Assembly (NCBI RefSeq): GCF_018308945.1
Contig: NZ_CP070501.1
Coordinates: 1,488,001 to 1,552,000, forward strand
Direction: 5' to 3'
From: Agrococcus sp. Marseille-Q4369
GTDB lineage: Bacteria > Actinomycetota > Actinomycetes > Actinomycetales > Microbacteriaceae
Length of the DNA: 64,000 nt
Shown: piece after piece, positions 9,300 through 19,537 of the stretch
Position numbering within the stretch: the stretch's first letter is position 1
Layout: every line of letters starts with the position of its first letter
The notes under the pieces: generated by a model
What the model saw: only the letters and a program-made list of their open reading frames with translations
The model's database searches: none
Told to the model about the DNA's origin: nothing
Translations under genes and position numbers: made by a program

Positions 9300-10160
9300 T
9301 CAGGAGATCTCGAACACCGTGTTGTCGATGAGGCGCACCCTGCCGACGCGAGCGGCGAGGAGCACTTGCGCGCGGCCCCGGTGGTCGTCGGGGGCGTGGA
9401 GGAACGTCGCCGGGTCGACGACGGCGAGGTAGTCGAGCTCGACGCCGGGCTCGCGCTCGAGCTCGGTGCGGGCGGCCGCGAGCATCGCCTGCACGCCTCG
9501 GTCGGCGGCAGCGCCGGCGGCCTCGAGCGCGCGGGAGAGGGCGAGCGCGTCGGTGCGCTCCGCCGGCCGCAGCAGCCGGTTGCGGCTCGAGAGGGCGAGT
9601 CCGTCGGGCTCGCGCACCGTCGGCACCCCGATGACGCGCACCGGCAGGTTGAGGTCGCGCACCATGCGGCGCACGAGGAAGAGCTGCTGCGCGTCCTTCT
9701 CGCCGAACACGGCGACGTCGGGACCGATGATCGAGAGCAGCTTCGTCACGACGGTGAGCACGCCGTCGAAGTGGCCGGGTCGGCTGCTGCCCTCGAGCAC
9801 GCCGCCGAGGTGCCCGGCGGTCACGAGCGTCTCGGAGCGGCCGCCGTCGGGGTACATCTCGTCGACCTCGGGCATGAAGAGCGCCTCGGCGCCGAGCACG
9901 ATGAGCTGCGCGGTGTCGGTCTCGGGCGTGCGCGGGTAGCGGTCGAGGTCCTCGTTCGCGCCGAACTGCATCGGATTGACGAAGACGGAGGCAACGACGG
10001 TGTCGGCGTGCTCGCGCGCGGTGCGGACGAGCTCGAGGTGGCCCTCGTGCAGCGCGCCCATCGTCGGCACGAGGGCGATGCGGCGCCCGGCCGCGCGCTC
10101 GGCGGCGACGAAGGCGCGCGCTTCGTCGACGGTCGTCAGGCTCTGGATGGGCTCGGGCAC
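9300..10160 (-). CDS. panC: Pantoate--beta-alanine ligase
   Basis: Condenses pantoate with beta-alanine using ATP in pantothenate (vitamin B5) synthesis. 286 residues, the usual length. Visible motifs are VPTMGALHEGHLELV (about 31-45, with the HIGH-like nucleotide site), SVFVNPMQFG, the dimer/pantoate region GEKDAQQLFL, and SSRNRLL. The GTG start at 10160 is set by TATCCT exactly six bases upstream. The DUF2520 gene upstream is a common partner, since its product resembles ketopantoate-reductase-type dehydrogenases. A nested inverted repeat separates the two. Confidence 0.95.
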   Translation of the reverse strand: MPEPIQSLTTVDEARAFVAAERAAGRRIALVPTMGALHEGHLELVRTAREHADTVVASVFVNPMQFGANEDLDRYPRTPETDTAQLIVLGAEALFMPEVDEMYPDGGRSETLVTAGHLGGVLEGSSRPGHFDGVLTVVTKLLSIIGPDVAVFGEKDAQQLFLVRRMVRDLNLPVRVIGVPTVREPDGLALSSRNRLLRPAERTDALALSRALEAAGAAADRGVQAMLAAARTELEREPGVELDYLAVVDPATFLHAPDDHRGRAQVLLAARVGRVRLIDNTVFEIS

Positions 10161-10166
10161 CAGCCA

Positions 10167-10172
10167 AGGATA
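10167..10172 (-). promoter_or_regulatory. -10 hexamer TATCCT of panC
   Basis: TATCCT followed by six bases and the GTG start; no SD is present. Implies panC has its own leaderless transcript. Confidence 0.6.
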
Positions 10173-10216
10173 GGCGCGGGCGGGTGCGGGGCCGGTTCGG
10201 CGCCCCGCGGCTCGGC

Positions 10217-10282
10217 GCTCGACCGGCCGGCTGCGCGGCTGAGCACCGACAGCCGGTCGGCGCCGCAGCCGACCGGTCGAGC
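10217..10282. repeat. Nested inverted repeat between DUF2520 gene and panC
   Basis: Outer arms 10217-10235 and 10264-10282 are 19 bases with one mismatch; inside lies a smaller stem CCGAC/GTCGG (10246-10250, 10256-10260). It starts five bases after the DUF2520 gene stop (10288) and precedes the panC promoter. Best read as a terminator of the upstream gene, without a T-run. Confidence 0.55.
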
Positions 10283-10287
10283 GGGGC

Positions 10288-11004
10288 TCAGGGCTCGAGC
10301 GGAGGGTCGGGATAGCGCGCGAGCGCCGTCTCGACCGCGGAGCGGACGACGCCGCCGAGCACGCGCCCGGGCCGCTCGACGCCGAGCTCGTGCAGCTGCC
10401 GCAGCGCCCCCGCGACGATGCCCTCGGCGAAGTCGCGAGCCGCGCCGATCGCCTCGGCGTACGCGGGCCGGTCGGCCTCGTCGACGACGATCGGCTCGGC
10501 GCCCATCTCGACCGCGAGCGCCTGCCCGATCGGCAGCACGGGCCCGGGCGCGGTGACCGCGATCGTCGACTCGAGCAGCCGCGAGAGGTCGAGCGACGTG
10601 CCGGTGAACGACATCGCGGGGTGCAGCGCGATCGGGATCGCGCCGCGCTCGCGAGCGGGCCGCAGCACCTCGACGCCGTGCTCGGGGGCGGTGTGCACGA
10701 CGAGCTGACCCGGCTGCCAGGCGCCCGTCGCGGCGAGGCCCGCGACGAGCGCGGGCAGCTCGGCGCTCGGCACGGCGAGCAGCACGAGCTCGCTGCGCTC
10801 GACGAGCGTCGGGGTGTGGAGCATCGGCACGCCCGGCAGCAGCGCCTCCGCGCGGTCGATCGCGTCGGCGCCCGTCGCGACGATGCCGACGATCGCGTGG
10901 CCGGCGCCCGCGAGCGCCGCGCCGAGCACCGGCCCGACGCGGCCTGCGCCGACGATGCCGACGCCGAGCCGGCCGGGCCTGCTCGTCGCGTCCGCGGCGC
11001 TCAC
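10288..11004 (-). CDS. Rossmann-fold DUF2520 protein
   Basis: 238 residues. An N-terminal dinucleotide-binding domain has GIVGAGRVGPVLG (about 16-28), and a C-terminal helical DUF2520 part contains LHPAMSFTGT and LDLSRLL. It resembles short-chain ketopantoate reductase or NADP oxidoreductase coenzyme proteins. In many Actinobacteria this family lies just before panC, which suggests a role near pantoate formation, though the reaction is not established. The GTG start at 11004 is the first in frame and is 21 bases after the PH-domain gene stop, so the two are probably co-transcribed. Confidence 0.85.
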   Translation of the reverse strand: MSAADATSRPGRLGVGIVGAGRVGPVLGAALAGAGHAIVGIVATGADAIDRAEALLPGVPMLHTPTLVERSELVLLAVPSAELPALVAGLAATGAWQPGQLVVHTAPEHGVEVLRPARERGAIPIALHPAMSFTGTSLDLSRLLESTIAVTAPGPVLPIGQALAVEMGAEPIVVDEADRPAYAEAIGAARDFAEGIVAGALRQLHELGVERPGRVLGGVVRSAVETALARYPDPPLEP

Positions 11005-11025
11005 CGGCCGCTGCCTGTCTGCTGG

Positions 11026-13179
11026 TCAGCGCCCATCGCGAGGGCGGCGCCAGCGCGCGTCGGGGTCGGTCGCGGATGCGTCGGGCGCGCTCGCGGGAGC
11101 CTCCCGCGTCGCGTCGCGGGGAGCCGGCGGCTGCGGCGCGGGCCGCCACGTCGCCGGCGGCTGGGGCGCGGAGCCCTGCGGCTGCGGCGCCGAGCCGGGT
11201 GCCAGCGGCATCGGCGCGGACGGCTGCTGGGCGCCCTGCGCGTACGGCGGTCGCCCCGGCGCGAACGGCTGCGGCTGCGCGGGCGGCCACGGCTGCTGCT
11301 GCCCCGGCGCGAACGGCTGCTGCTGCGCGGGCGGCCACGGCTGCTGCTGCCCCGGCTGCCACGGCTGCGCGGCTCCCGGCGCCTGCGCGCCCGGCCATTG
11401 GGCGCCGACCGGCGCCGCCATTTGCGGCCGCCCCGCGGGACCGCTCGGCGGCGCCATGAGCCCGTCCTGCACCGCGGGTGCCGTCTCGAGCACGGCATTG
11501 CGGGAGAGCGCGCTCGCCCACGACTCCGACGCATCCCGGTCGATCGCGACCTTGATCGAGCGCATCGCGTGCTCGAACAGCGTGCTCGCGTCGCCCTGGT
11601 CGATCGCGCCGATGCCGGGCGAGAGCACCGTGTCGGGCACGTGGAGCTGCACGCGCGCGAGGCGGGCGAGCCCGTAGATCGGGCCCTGCTGCAGCGCGAC
11701 CGACTGCACGCGCGCTTGCGGCACGAGGTGCATCGAGCGCCAGATGCGGCCGTGGCGCAGCAGGAACGCGGCGTCGTGCACGTGGAAGCCGTTGCGCTTG
11801 AGCGAGAACCACCGGAACGCGCGCGCCCGCGGCGGGCTGACGACGAACGCGTCGGGCGCCTGGCCGAGGAGGCCCGCGTCGATGAGCGGCGAGCGGGCGA
11901 GCTCGGGCAGCACGAGCCCCACGACGGTGCGCACGTCGCGCAGGTCGCCGACGGGCAGCAGATAGCTGGCCATCTGGCCGCTCCCGCCCTGTCCCGAGCC
12001 GTCGGGCTTCATCTTGCCGGCCCGCGTGAACGTCACCTGCCACCACCCGAACGGGCGCCACAGGAGCGGCTGCTTGATCTGCAGCGCGAAGATGCGGCCC
12101 GGCGGGATGATCTCGGTCGTCGTCGACGCGAGGCCGTACGCGAGCCGGATGCCGTCGGGCGTCGCGGCGATCGAGTAGCGCAGCTTCGAGCCGAGCGACT
12201 TCATGCCGGCGGCGAAGAACGCGAACGCGCCCGGCAGGAGCGCGAACACCGCCCACCACTGCTGGAAGCCGACGATCACGACGAGGGTCACGACGAGGTA
12301 GAGCACCGCCCACACGATCGTGCCGTCGAGCAGCGACGAGAGGGCGATGCGCTGCGTCGGGATGCGCACGAGCGAGTCGGGCGCGAGGTGGGCGATCTCG
12401 GCGTCCGGGCGCAGGAGGTCGTCGACGACCGTGGCGCCTCCGGCTGCGCCGCGCTCGGCGGCGAGCCGCTCGGCGTCGGCGGCCGAGCGGCCCGACGCGC
12501 GATCCATGATCTGGTACCGCAGCGCATCCGCCACCGACGAGCTCAGGTAGTTCAGGTCGACGTTCGAGTCGTTGCCGGCCTGCTGCACCTCGAACTTGCA
12601 CGCCCCGAGCAGCCGCGCGAACCATGGCTTCTGGATGTTGATCGCCTGGATGCGCGCGAGCGGCGCGCGGCGGTGCTTCTTGACGAGGATGCCCTGCTGC
12701 ACCTCGACGGCGTCGCCCGTGATGCGGAAGCGGTGCACGCGCCACGCGACCCAGAAGAGCGCGACGGCCAGCACGACGAGCGCGATGACGCCGAGCAGCA
12801 CCCACAGCAGCTGCTCGACGATGAAGTCGCCGAAGGGGTCCTCGTTGAACTCATCGAACTCGTCGGGCACGAATGCGGTGAGGAAGCGGTCGCGGAACGT
12901 CGAGATGAGGATGCCGAGCACGATGATGAGCGCGAGGCCGCCGCGCAGCAGCGGGGTCGCGGGGTGCAGCCGGTGCCACTCGCCGTCGACGAGCTCGATG
13001 GCCTTCCGGTGCGCCTGCTGCTGCGCGCTCGGGGCGGCGCCCGGGCCCGGCTGCTGCTGGATGCCGAAGGCGGGCGGATGCGTCGGCGCGCCCTGCTGCC
13101 GCCAGCCCGGCGCCGGCTGCGGCTGCGGCCACCCCGCCTGCGGGTGCGAGCCGGGGCGCGGCTGCTGCGGGTCGGTCAC
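11026..13179 (-). CDS. Double PH-domain (YdbT-type) membrane protein
   Basis: 717 residues. A Pro/Gln-rich N-terminal tail (about 1-55) is followed by a helix pair (about 75-150), a bacterial PH domain (about 160-235, starting VHRFRITGDAVEVQQGILVKK), another helix pair (about 300-350) and two more PH-like stretches. The C-terminal 140 residues are low-complexity with near-perfect repeats of QQQPWPPA and QQQPFAPG. It matches the YdbS/YdbT membrane family, whose function is poorly known. The GTG start overlaps the preceding PH gene stop as GTGA; longer in-frame extension upstream is non-homologous. Extra Pro/Gln tails at both ends are unlike the firmicute members. Confidence 0.85.
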   Translation of the reverse strand: MTDPQQPRPGSHPQAGWPQPQPAPGWRQQGAPTHPPAFGIQQQPGPGAAPSAQQQAHRKAIELVDGEWHRLHPATPLLRGGLALIIVLGILISTFRDRFLTAFVPDEFDEFNEDPFGDFIVEQLLWVLLGVIALVVLAVALFWVAWRVHRFRITGDAVEVQQGILVKKHRRAPLARIQAINIQKPWFARLLGACKFEVQQAGNDSNVDLNYLSSSVADALRYQIMDRASGRSAADAERLAAERGAAGGATVVDDLLRPDAEIAHLAPDSLVRIPTQRIALSSLLDGTIVWAVLYLVVTLVVIVGFQQWWAVFALLPGAFAFFAAGMKSLGSKLRYSIAATPDGIRLAYGLASTTTEIIPPGRIFALQIKQPLLWRPFGWWQVTFTRAGKMKPDGSGQGGSGQMASYLLPVGDLRDVRTVVGLVLPELARSPLIDAGLLGQAPDAFVVSPPRARAFRWFSLKRNGFHVHDAAFLLRHGRIWRSMHLVPQARVQSVALQQGPIYGLARLARVQLHVPDTVLSPGIGAIDQGDASTLFEHAMRSIKVAIDRDASESWASALSRNAVLETAPAVQDGLMAPPSGPAGRPQMAAPVGAQWPGAQAPGAAQPWQPGQQQPWPPAQQQPFAPGQQQPWPPAQPQPFAPGRPPYAQGAQQPSAPMPLAPGSAPQPQGSAPQPPATWRPAPQPPAPRDATREAPASAPDASATDPDARWRRPRDGR

Positions 13180-13673
13180 AGGCCCGCCCGTCGCGACTCG
13201 GAGACGTCGACGAGGTGGTCGCGCAGCTCCTCCGCCGTCGAGCCGGGCATGCCGGGGATCGTGATCGCGCTCGACGCGGCCGCGGTGACGAACTTCAGGG
13301 TCTTGAGCCCGAACATCCGCTCGATCGGTCCCTGCGTGATGTCGACGATCTGCATGCGGCCGTACGGCACCGCGACGAATCGGCGGAAGAGCATGCCGCG
13401 GCGCACGAGCAGGTCGTCGGCGCGCTGCAGGTAGCCGATCGTGCGCGTGCGCAGGAACGCCCACACGGCGCTCGCGATCGAGAGCACGACGGCGGCCGCG
13501 ATCGGGATCCAGCCCCACGGCATCGGCAGCTGCTGATCGTTCGCGAACCAGATCGGCACGGTCACGCCGATGCCGAGCACCGCCCAGCCGATCACGCTGC
13601 CGATCGAGTCGACGAGGGCGTAGCGCATGCTGACGCGCTGCCACTCGCCGGGGACGTCCAGGCGCTCGGCCAC
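13176..13673 (-). CDS. PH-domain (YdbS-type) membrane protein
   Basis: 165 residues with two helices (about 24-45 and 54-72) followed by a bacterial PH (DUF304) domain: TIGYLQRADDLLVRRGMLFRR, VPYGRMQIVDITQGPIERMFGL. This is the short partner of the double-PH gene, and the two overlap by GTGA. YdbS/YdbT pairs are thought to act in the membrane, and a link to export or surface competition exists in Bacillus; in Actinobacteria the role is unknown. The GTG start has a strong AGGAGG seven bases upstream. Confidence 0.87.
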   Translation of the reverse strand: MAERLDVPGEWQRVSMRYALVDSIGSVIGWAVLGIGVTVPIWFANDQQLPMPWGWIPIAAAVVLSIASAVWAFLRTRTIGYLQRADDLLVRRGMLFRRFVAVPYGRMQIVDITQGPIERMFGLKTLKFVTAAASSAITIPGMPGSTAEELRDHLVDVSESRRAGL

Positions 13674-13753
13674 AGTTCCTCCTCTGCCGGTTCCCCGGCG
13701 ATCGATCCAGGCGTGGCCCAGGCTAGCCGCCCCGCGCCCGTCGGTCCGTCTGG

Positions 13754-13759
13754 GATACT
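13754..13759 (+). promoter_or_regulatory. -10 hexamer GATACT of LCP gene
   Basis: GATACT ends six bases before the ATG at 13766. No SD is seen. Confidence 0.5.
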
Positions 13760-13765
13760 CGTCGG

Positions 13766-14764
13766 ATGACTGCCGATACCACGCCGCGCAAGCGCCAGAC
13801 CGGCCGATGGGTCGCCGTCGGCATCGTCGGGGTCATCGTGCTCGCGCTCCTCGCCGCGATCGGCTGGTACTTCCTGCGCGTCAACCCGTCGCTGCAGCAG
13901 GTCGAGACGATCGAGACGGCCTTCCCCGAGGAATCCCTGCGGCCGACGGTCGAGCCGGTCGAGGGCAACGCCCCCGTCAACGTGCTGCTGCTCGGCAGTG
14001 ACTCGCGCGCGACCGACGGCTCGCTGCTCACGGGCCTCGGCGACCGCGCCGACACCATCCTCGTCGCCCACATCCCGCCCGACCGCGAGACGGTGCAGAT
14101 CATGTCGATCATGCGCGACTCGTGGGTCGAGATCCCCGGCCACCCGGGCATGCGCAAGGTCAACGCGGCGCTCGCGCTCGGCGGGGTGCCGCTCATGGTG
14201 CAGACGGTCGAGGGCATCATCGACCAGCGCATCGACCACGTCGCGGTGATCGACTTCGAGGGGTTCAAGGGGCTCACGACCGCGCTCGGCGGCGTGACGC
14301 TGCAGAACGACATCGCCTTCAGCGAGGGCGCCTACTCGTTCCCCGCGGGCGAGATCACCGTCGAGGGCGACGCGGCGCTCGCCTACGTGCGCGCCCGCTA
14401 CCCCTTCAGCGACGGCGACTACCAGCGCGCCCACAACCAGCGGGCGCTGCTGCGCGGCGCGATCGAGCAGCTCATGACGCGCGAGAACCTCACGAACCCC
14501 GACCGGCTCGCCGACATCTTCGCGACCGTCTCGCCGCACATGGCGATGACCGACACGCTCTCGCTCCCCGTCGGCGTCCAGCTCGCGACGCAGATGGCGC
14601 AGCTCGACTCGTCGCGCGTGCAGACCTTCACGATGCCGACGCTCGGCACCGGCATGGAGGGATCGCAGTCGGTCGTCTACGTCAACTGGGACGGCGTCGA
14701 GCAGATCCGCGAGGCGTTCGACGCAGAGTCGATGACGAGCTTCCAGCCCGCTCCCGAACGCTAG
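13766..14764 (+). CDS. LytR-CpsA-Psr (LCP) family glycopolymer transferase
   Basis: Membrane-anchored enzyme that moves lipid-linked glycopolymers onto peptidoglycan outside the cell. 332 residues: cytoplasmic Lys/Arg-rich start, one helix (about 16-38), then the LCP domain with NVLLLGSDSRA (about 72-82), GDRADTILVAHI, SIMRDSWVEIPGH, and the C-terminal block DAALAYVRARYPFSDGDYQRAHNQRAL, containing the arginines that bind the pyrophosphate lipid. It is the only plus-strand gene inside the long minus-strand cluster, so it has been inserted or inverted there. Its TAG shares the palindrome CTAG with the stop of the convergent DUF3180 gene. Confidence 0.93.
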   Translation: MTADTTPRKRQTGRWVAVGIVGVIVLALLAAIGWYFLRVNPSLQQVETIETAFPEESLRPTVEPVEGNAPVNVLLLGSDSRATDGSLLTGLGDRADTILVAHIPPDRETVQIMSIMRDSWVEIPGHPGMRKVNAALALGGVPLMVQTVEGIIDQRIDHVAVIDFEGFKGLTTALGGVTLQNDIAFSEGAYSFPAGEITVEGDAALAYVRARYPFSDGDYQRAHNQRALLRGAIEQLMTRENLTNPDRLADIFATVSPHMAMTDTLSLPVGVQLATQMAQLDSSRVQTFTMPTLGTGMEGSQSVVYVNWDGVEQIREAFDAESMTSFQPAPER

Positions 14765-15231
14765 GCCGGCTCGGGCGCCGACGCGCTCGGCGCGGTCTCG
14801 TCGTCGTCGGGCGGCAGCACGCACCACGACTCGGCGACGATTCCCGCGACGAGCTGCAGCAGCGCCCCGACGAGCACGACCCCGAGCGCGACGAGCGCCT
14901 GCTCGGCGATGGCCGGGCGGGTCGAGAAGAAGCCGATCGCGCCGAGCGCGGCTCCCGCGAGCAGCGCTGCGAGCGTCGAGGATGCCTTGGCGAAGCCGAG
15001 CACGCCGGTCGCGTGCCGGTAGTCGATGCGTCGTGTGCCGCGCCCCGCTTGCCGCACGGGCCACGCGACGATGAGCAGCACGCCGCCCAGCACCGCGAGC
15101 GCCGGCCCGAGCGTGAGCGGCGGCACGAGCGCCGCGCGGCCGGACATCACGAGCACCGCCTCGAGCAGCCAGCCCGCGAGCGCCGCCGCCACGACGAGCA
15201 GCCCGACGACGAGCGGGCTCGTGCGAGTCAC
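14761..15231 (-). CDS. DUF3180 membrane protein
   Basis: 156 residues with four predicted helices (about 8-26, 35-54, 80-98 and 108-130) and an acidic C-terminus ending DDDETAPSASAPEPA. DUF3180 genes follow folK in most Actinobacteria; no function is established. The GTG start overlaps the folK stop as GTGA, making this the last gene of the ftsH-fol operon. The convergent LCP gene ends on the same four bases, so there is no room for a terminator between them. Confidence 0.85.
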   Translation of the reverse strand: MTRTSPLVVGLLVVAAALAGWLLEAVLVMSGRAALVPPLTLGPALAVLGGVLLIVAWPVRQAGRGTRRIDYRHATGVLGFAKASSTLAALLAGAALGAIGFFSTRPAIAEQALVALGVVLVGALLQLVAGIVAESWCVLPPDDDETAPSASAPEPA

Positions 15232-15728
15232 GGCAGCTTCCACGCGTCGCCGTGCGCGTAGTCCGCGAGCTCGGCGATCGGCCCGTGGCCGGGGATCGAC
15301 GCCCGCGGATCGACCTCGAGCCACGGCTGCAGCACGAACTGCCGCTCGTGCGCCCGCGGGTGCGGGATGACGAGCCGGTCCTCGGCGTGCTCCATCTCGC
15401 CGATCGCGACGATGTCGATGTCGATCGTGCGGCTGCCCCACCGCTGCGAGCGCTCGCGGCCGAGCGCCGTCTCGACGGCCTGCACCGCGTCGAGCAGGTC
15501 GACCGGCTCCATCGTCGTGCCGACGATGACGACGATGTTCACGTAGTCGGGCGAGAGCCCCTCGCCGTCGGGGTGCCACGAGGGCGACTCCCACGCGCTC
15601 GAGCGGAGCAGGACCCGGATGCCGTCGATCGCGTCGAGGGCGCGCACGGCCGCGTCGATGGTCGCGACCCGGTCGCCGAGGTTGGCGCCGAGCGAGAGGA
15701 CGGCGCGGCGCTCGAGCTGGAGCCTCAT
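15228..15728 (-). CDS. folK: HPPK, pterin pyrophosphokinase
   Basis: 6-Hydroxymethyl-7,8-dihydropterin pyrophosphokinase, folate pathway. 166 residues. Shows LSLGANLGDR (about 11-20), the loop around SPSWHPDGEG, YVNIVVIV, and the signature DIDIVAIGEM followed by IPHPRAHERQFVLQPW. ATG at 15728 is preferred to a GTG twelve bases upstream: GGAGG lies six bases before it and ATGA overlaps the folP/folB stop. It hands its product to the DHPS half of the preceding gene product. Confidence 0.94.
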   Translation of the reverse strand: MRLQLERRAVLSLGANLGDRVATIDAAVRALDAIDGIRVLLRSSAWESPSWHPDGEGLSPDYVNIVVIVGTTMEPVDLLDAVQAVETALGRERSQRWGSRTIDIDIVAIGEMEHAEDRLVIPHPRAHERQFVLQPWLEVDPRASIPGHGPIAELADYAHGDAWKLP

Positions 15729-16927
15729 CCGATCCTCCACCGCGCCAAGGAGACGGCCACGTCGGCGAACGGTACGGCGATGGGGGCGTTCGGCTTGTGG
15801 ACCGTCACCGACGCCCGCTGGACTCGCTCGTCGTCGAGGCAGACGCGGGCGATGCGATCCGCGAGCGTCTCGATGAGGTCGACCGGGTCGCTCGAGACCG
15901 CGGCGGCGACTCGCTCGGCGAGCTCCCCGTAGTGCACCGTTCGGCGGACGTCGTCGCTCGCCACGGCCGCCGCGAGGTCGAGCTCGAGGTCGACGTCGAC
16001 GACGAACTCCTGGCCATCGCGGCGCTCCTCCGGCAGCACGCCGTGGTGGCCGCGCGCGCGGATGCCGCGGAGAGAGATGCGGCTGGCCCGGTGCACGAGC
16101 TCGTGGGGCTCGCCGTGACGCGTGGGCTGCAACCCGGCAGCCGCATCCTGCATCGACTCGAGTGCCCGCAGCGCCGAGACCGTCGACGCGACATCGTGCA
16201 CGCGCACGGCTGCAGCGCCGCCCTGCGCCGCGAGCAGCGATGTCGCCGCCGTCGCGGCGTCGCGCTCAGCCGCGTCCGCGCCGTCGGGCAGCAGCGCGCC
16301 GAGGAAGCGCTTGCGGCTCGTGCCGACGAGCACCGGCAGCTGCAGCCTGGCGATGAAGTACAGGCCGGCCAGCAGCCGCCAGTTGTCGCGCGGCTCCTTC
16401 GAGAAGCCGAACCCGGGGTCGACGAAGATCCGGTCGCGCTCGATGCCCGCTTCGACCGCGGCATCGATCCGCGAGCTGAGGTGGTCGGCGACCTCGCCCA
16501 CCACATCGTCGTAGTGCGTGTCCCGCGTCACGTCGATGCCGCGCGAGTGCATGAGCACGATGCGTGCGCCGCCCTCGGCGACCGCGTCGAGCATCCCCTC
16601 GTCGTGCAGGCCCGCCGTGACGTCGTTGACGATCTCGGCGCCAGCGGCGACGACGGCGCGGGCGGTGGATGCGTGGATGGTGTCGACCGAGACGCGGATC
16701 CCCTCGCGCACGAGCTCCTCGACGACCGGCAGGATGCGCGCGAGCTCCTCGGCCGGATCGATCGGGTCGGCGCCGGGCCTGGTCGACTCGCCGCCGATGT
16801 CGATGACGTCGGCGCCCTGCGCGCGGAGCCGGCGCGCGTGCGCGATCGCCGCGCCGGGGTCGACGTAGCGGCCGCCGTCGCTGAACGAGTCGGGCGTGAC
16901 GTTGAGGATGCCCCACACCTCCGTCAT
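15725..16927 (-). CDS. folP: Dihydropteroate synthase / dihydroneopterin aldolase fusion
   Basis: 400 residues carrying two folate enzymes in one open frame. Residues about 1-270 are DHPS: WGILNVTPDSFSDGG (5-19), DIGGESTRPGA (43-53), FVDPGFGFSKE, GTSRKRFLG and VRVHDV. Residues about 283-400 are FolB: RISLRGIRARGHHGVLPEE, GQEFVVDVDLELDL, TVHYGELAERV, VTVHKPNAPI. A linker of about 20 residues joins them, with no stop and no convincing SD. FolP and FolB are usually separate neighbouring genes, so this is a fusion of successive cluster members; FolB works two steps before FolP, with FolK between. The ATG is two bases after the folE stop. Confidence 0.92.
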   Translation of the reverse strand: MTEVWGILNVTPDSFSDGGRYVDPGAAIAHARRLRAQGADVIDIGGESTRPGADPIDPAEELARILPVVEELVREGIRVSVDTIHASTARAVVAAGAEIVNDVTAGLHDEGMLDAVAEGGARIVLMHSRGIDVTRDTHYDDVVGEVADHLSSRIDAAVEAGIERDRIFVDPGFGFSKEPRDNWRLLAGLYFIARLQLPVLVGTSRKRFLGALLPDGADAAERDAATAATSLLAAQGGAAAVRVHDVASTVSALRALESMQDAAAGLQPTRHGEPHELVHRASRISLRGIRARGHHGVLPEERRDGQEFVVDVDLELDLAAAVASDDVRRTVHYGELAERVAAAVSSDPVDLIETLADRIARVCLDDERVQRASVTVHKPNAPIAVPFADVAVSLARWRIG

Positions 16928-16929
16928 CG

Positions 16930-17495
16930 CTACCTCCGCTCCCCGATGAGGGCCATGATCTCAGCCCGCTCGATCGGCTCGGCGAGCCGGCCGCGGCTCG
17001 CGACCGTCACCGTCGACGAGTTGACCTGCCGCGACCCCCGCGCGCCGACGCATCCGTGGACCGCGTCGACGACGACGAGCACCCCCTCGGGCTCGAGGCC
17101 CGCGACGAGCGCGTCGGCGATCTCGTCGGTGAGCCGCTCCTGGATCTGCGGCCGCGAGGCGATCGTCTCGACGACGCGCGGGATGCGGCCGAGGCCGACG
17201 ATGCGGTCGCCGGGCAGGTAGGCGACGTGCGCGATGCCCGTGAACGGCAGCAGGTGGTGCTCGCACATCGAGCGGAACTCGATGTCGCGCAGCAGCACCA
17301 TCTCGCCCCGCTCGCCCGTCAGGTCTGAGGTGTCGAGGTGCGCCGAGGCATCCTCGCCGACGCCCGCGAAGTACTCGGCGTACGCCTCGGCGACCCGGCG
17401 CGGCGTCTCGGCGAGGCCCGGCCTCGCGGGGTCGTCGCCGATCGCCGCGAGCAGCTCGCGCACGGCCGCGGCGACGCGCGCCCGGTCGATGGCCA

Positions 17496-17496
<1 letters not shown>
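16930..17496 (-). CDS. folE: GTP cyclohydrolase I
   Basis: First enzyme of folate synthesis, converting GTP to dihydroneopterin triphosphate. 188 residues. Zinc ligands appear in RSMCEHHLLPFTG and in HGCVGARG; the active-site block GRIPRVVETIASRPQIQERLT and the C-terminal SRQVNSSTVTVASRG are present. The conserved GLSK is GLGR here and MRGVRKP is ARGSRQV, mild departures from the consensus. The ATG shares its first base with the ftsH stop (TGATG), indicating coupling. It heads the fol part of the operon. Confidence 0.94.
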
Positions 17497-19475
<1,979 letters not shown>

Positions 19476-19537
19476 TCGGACAGGCTATCGCCGCAGTCGG
19501 TGCGCCCATCCCGTGTTCGCTGTGGGCGGGCTGGCCG

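Noticed and set aside
7480-10167. Fusion of lysyl-tRNA synthetase with an upstream 300-residue domain
   Set aside because: The frame stays open through panC antisense-like sequence, but the extra part is Arg/Pro/Ala noise and panC itself occupies that DNA in another frame on the same strand.
10390-13434. A 1014-codon open frame on the plus strand
   Set aside because: Antisense to the DUF2520 and PH-domain genes, which have clear families, starts and overlaps.
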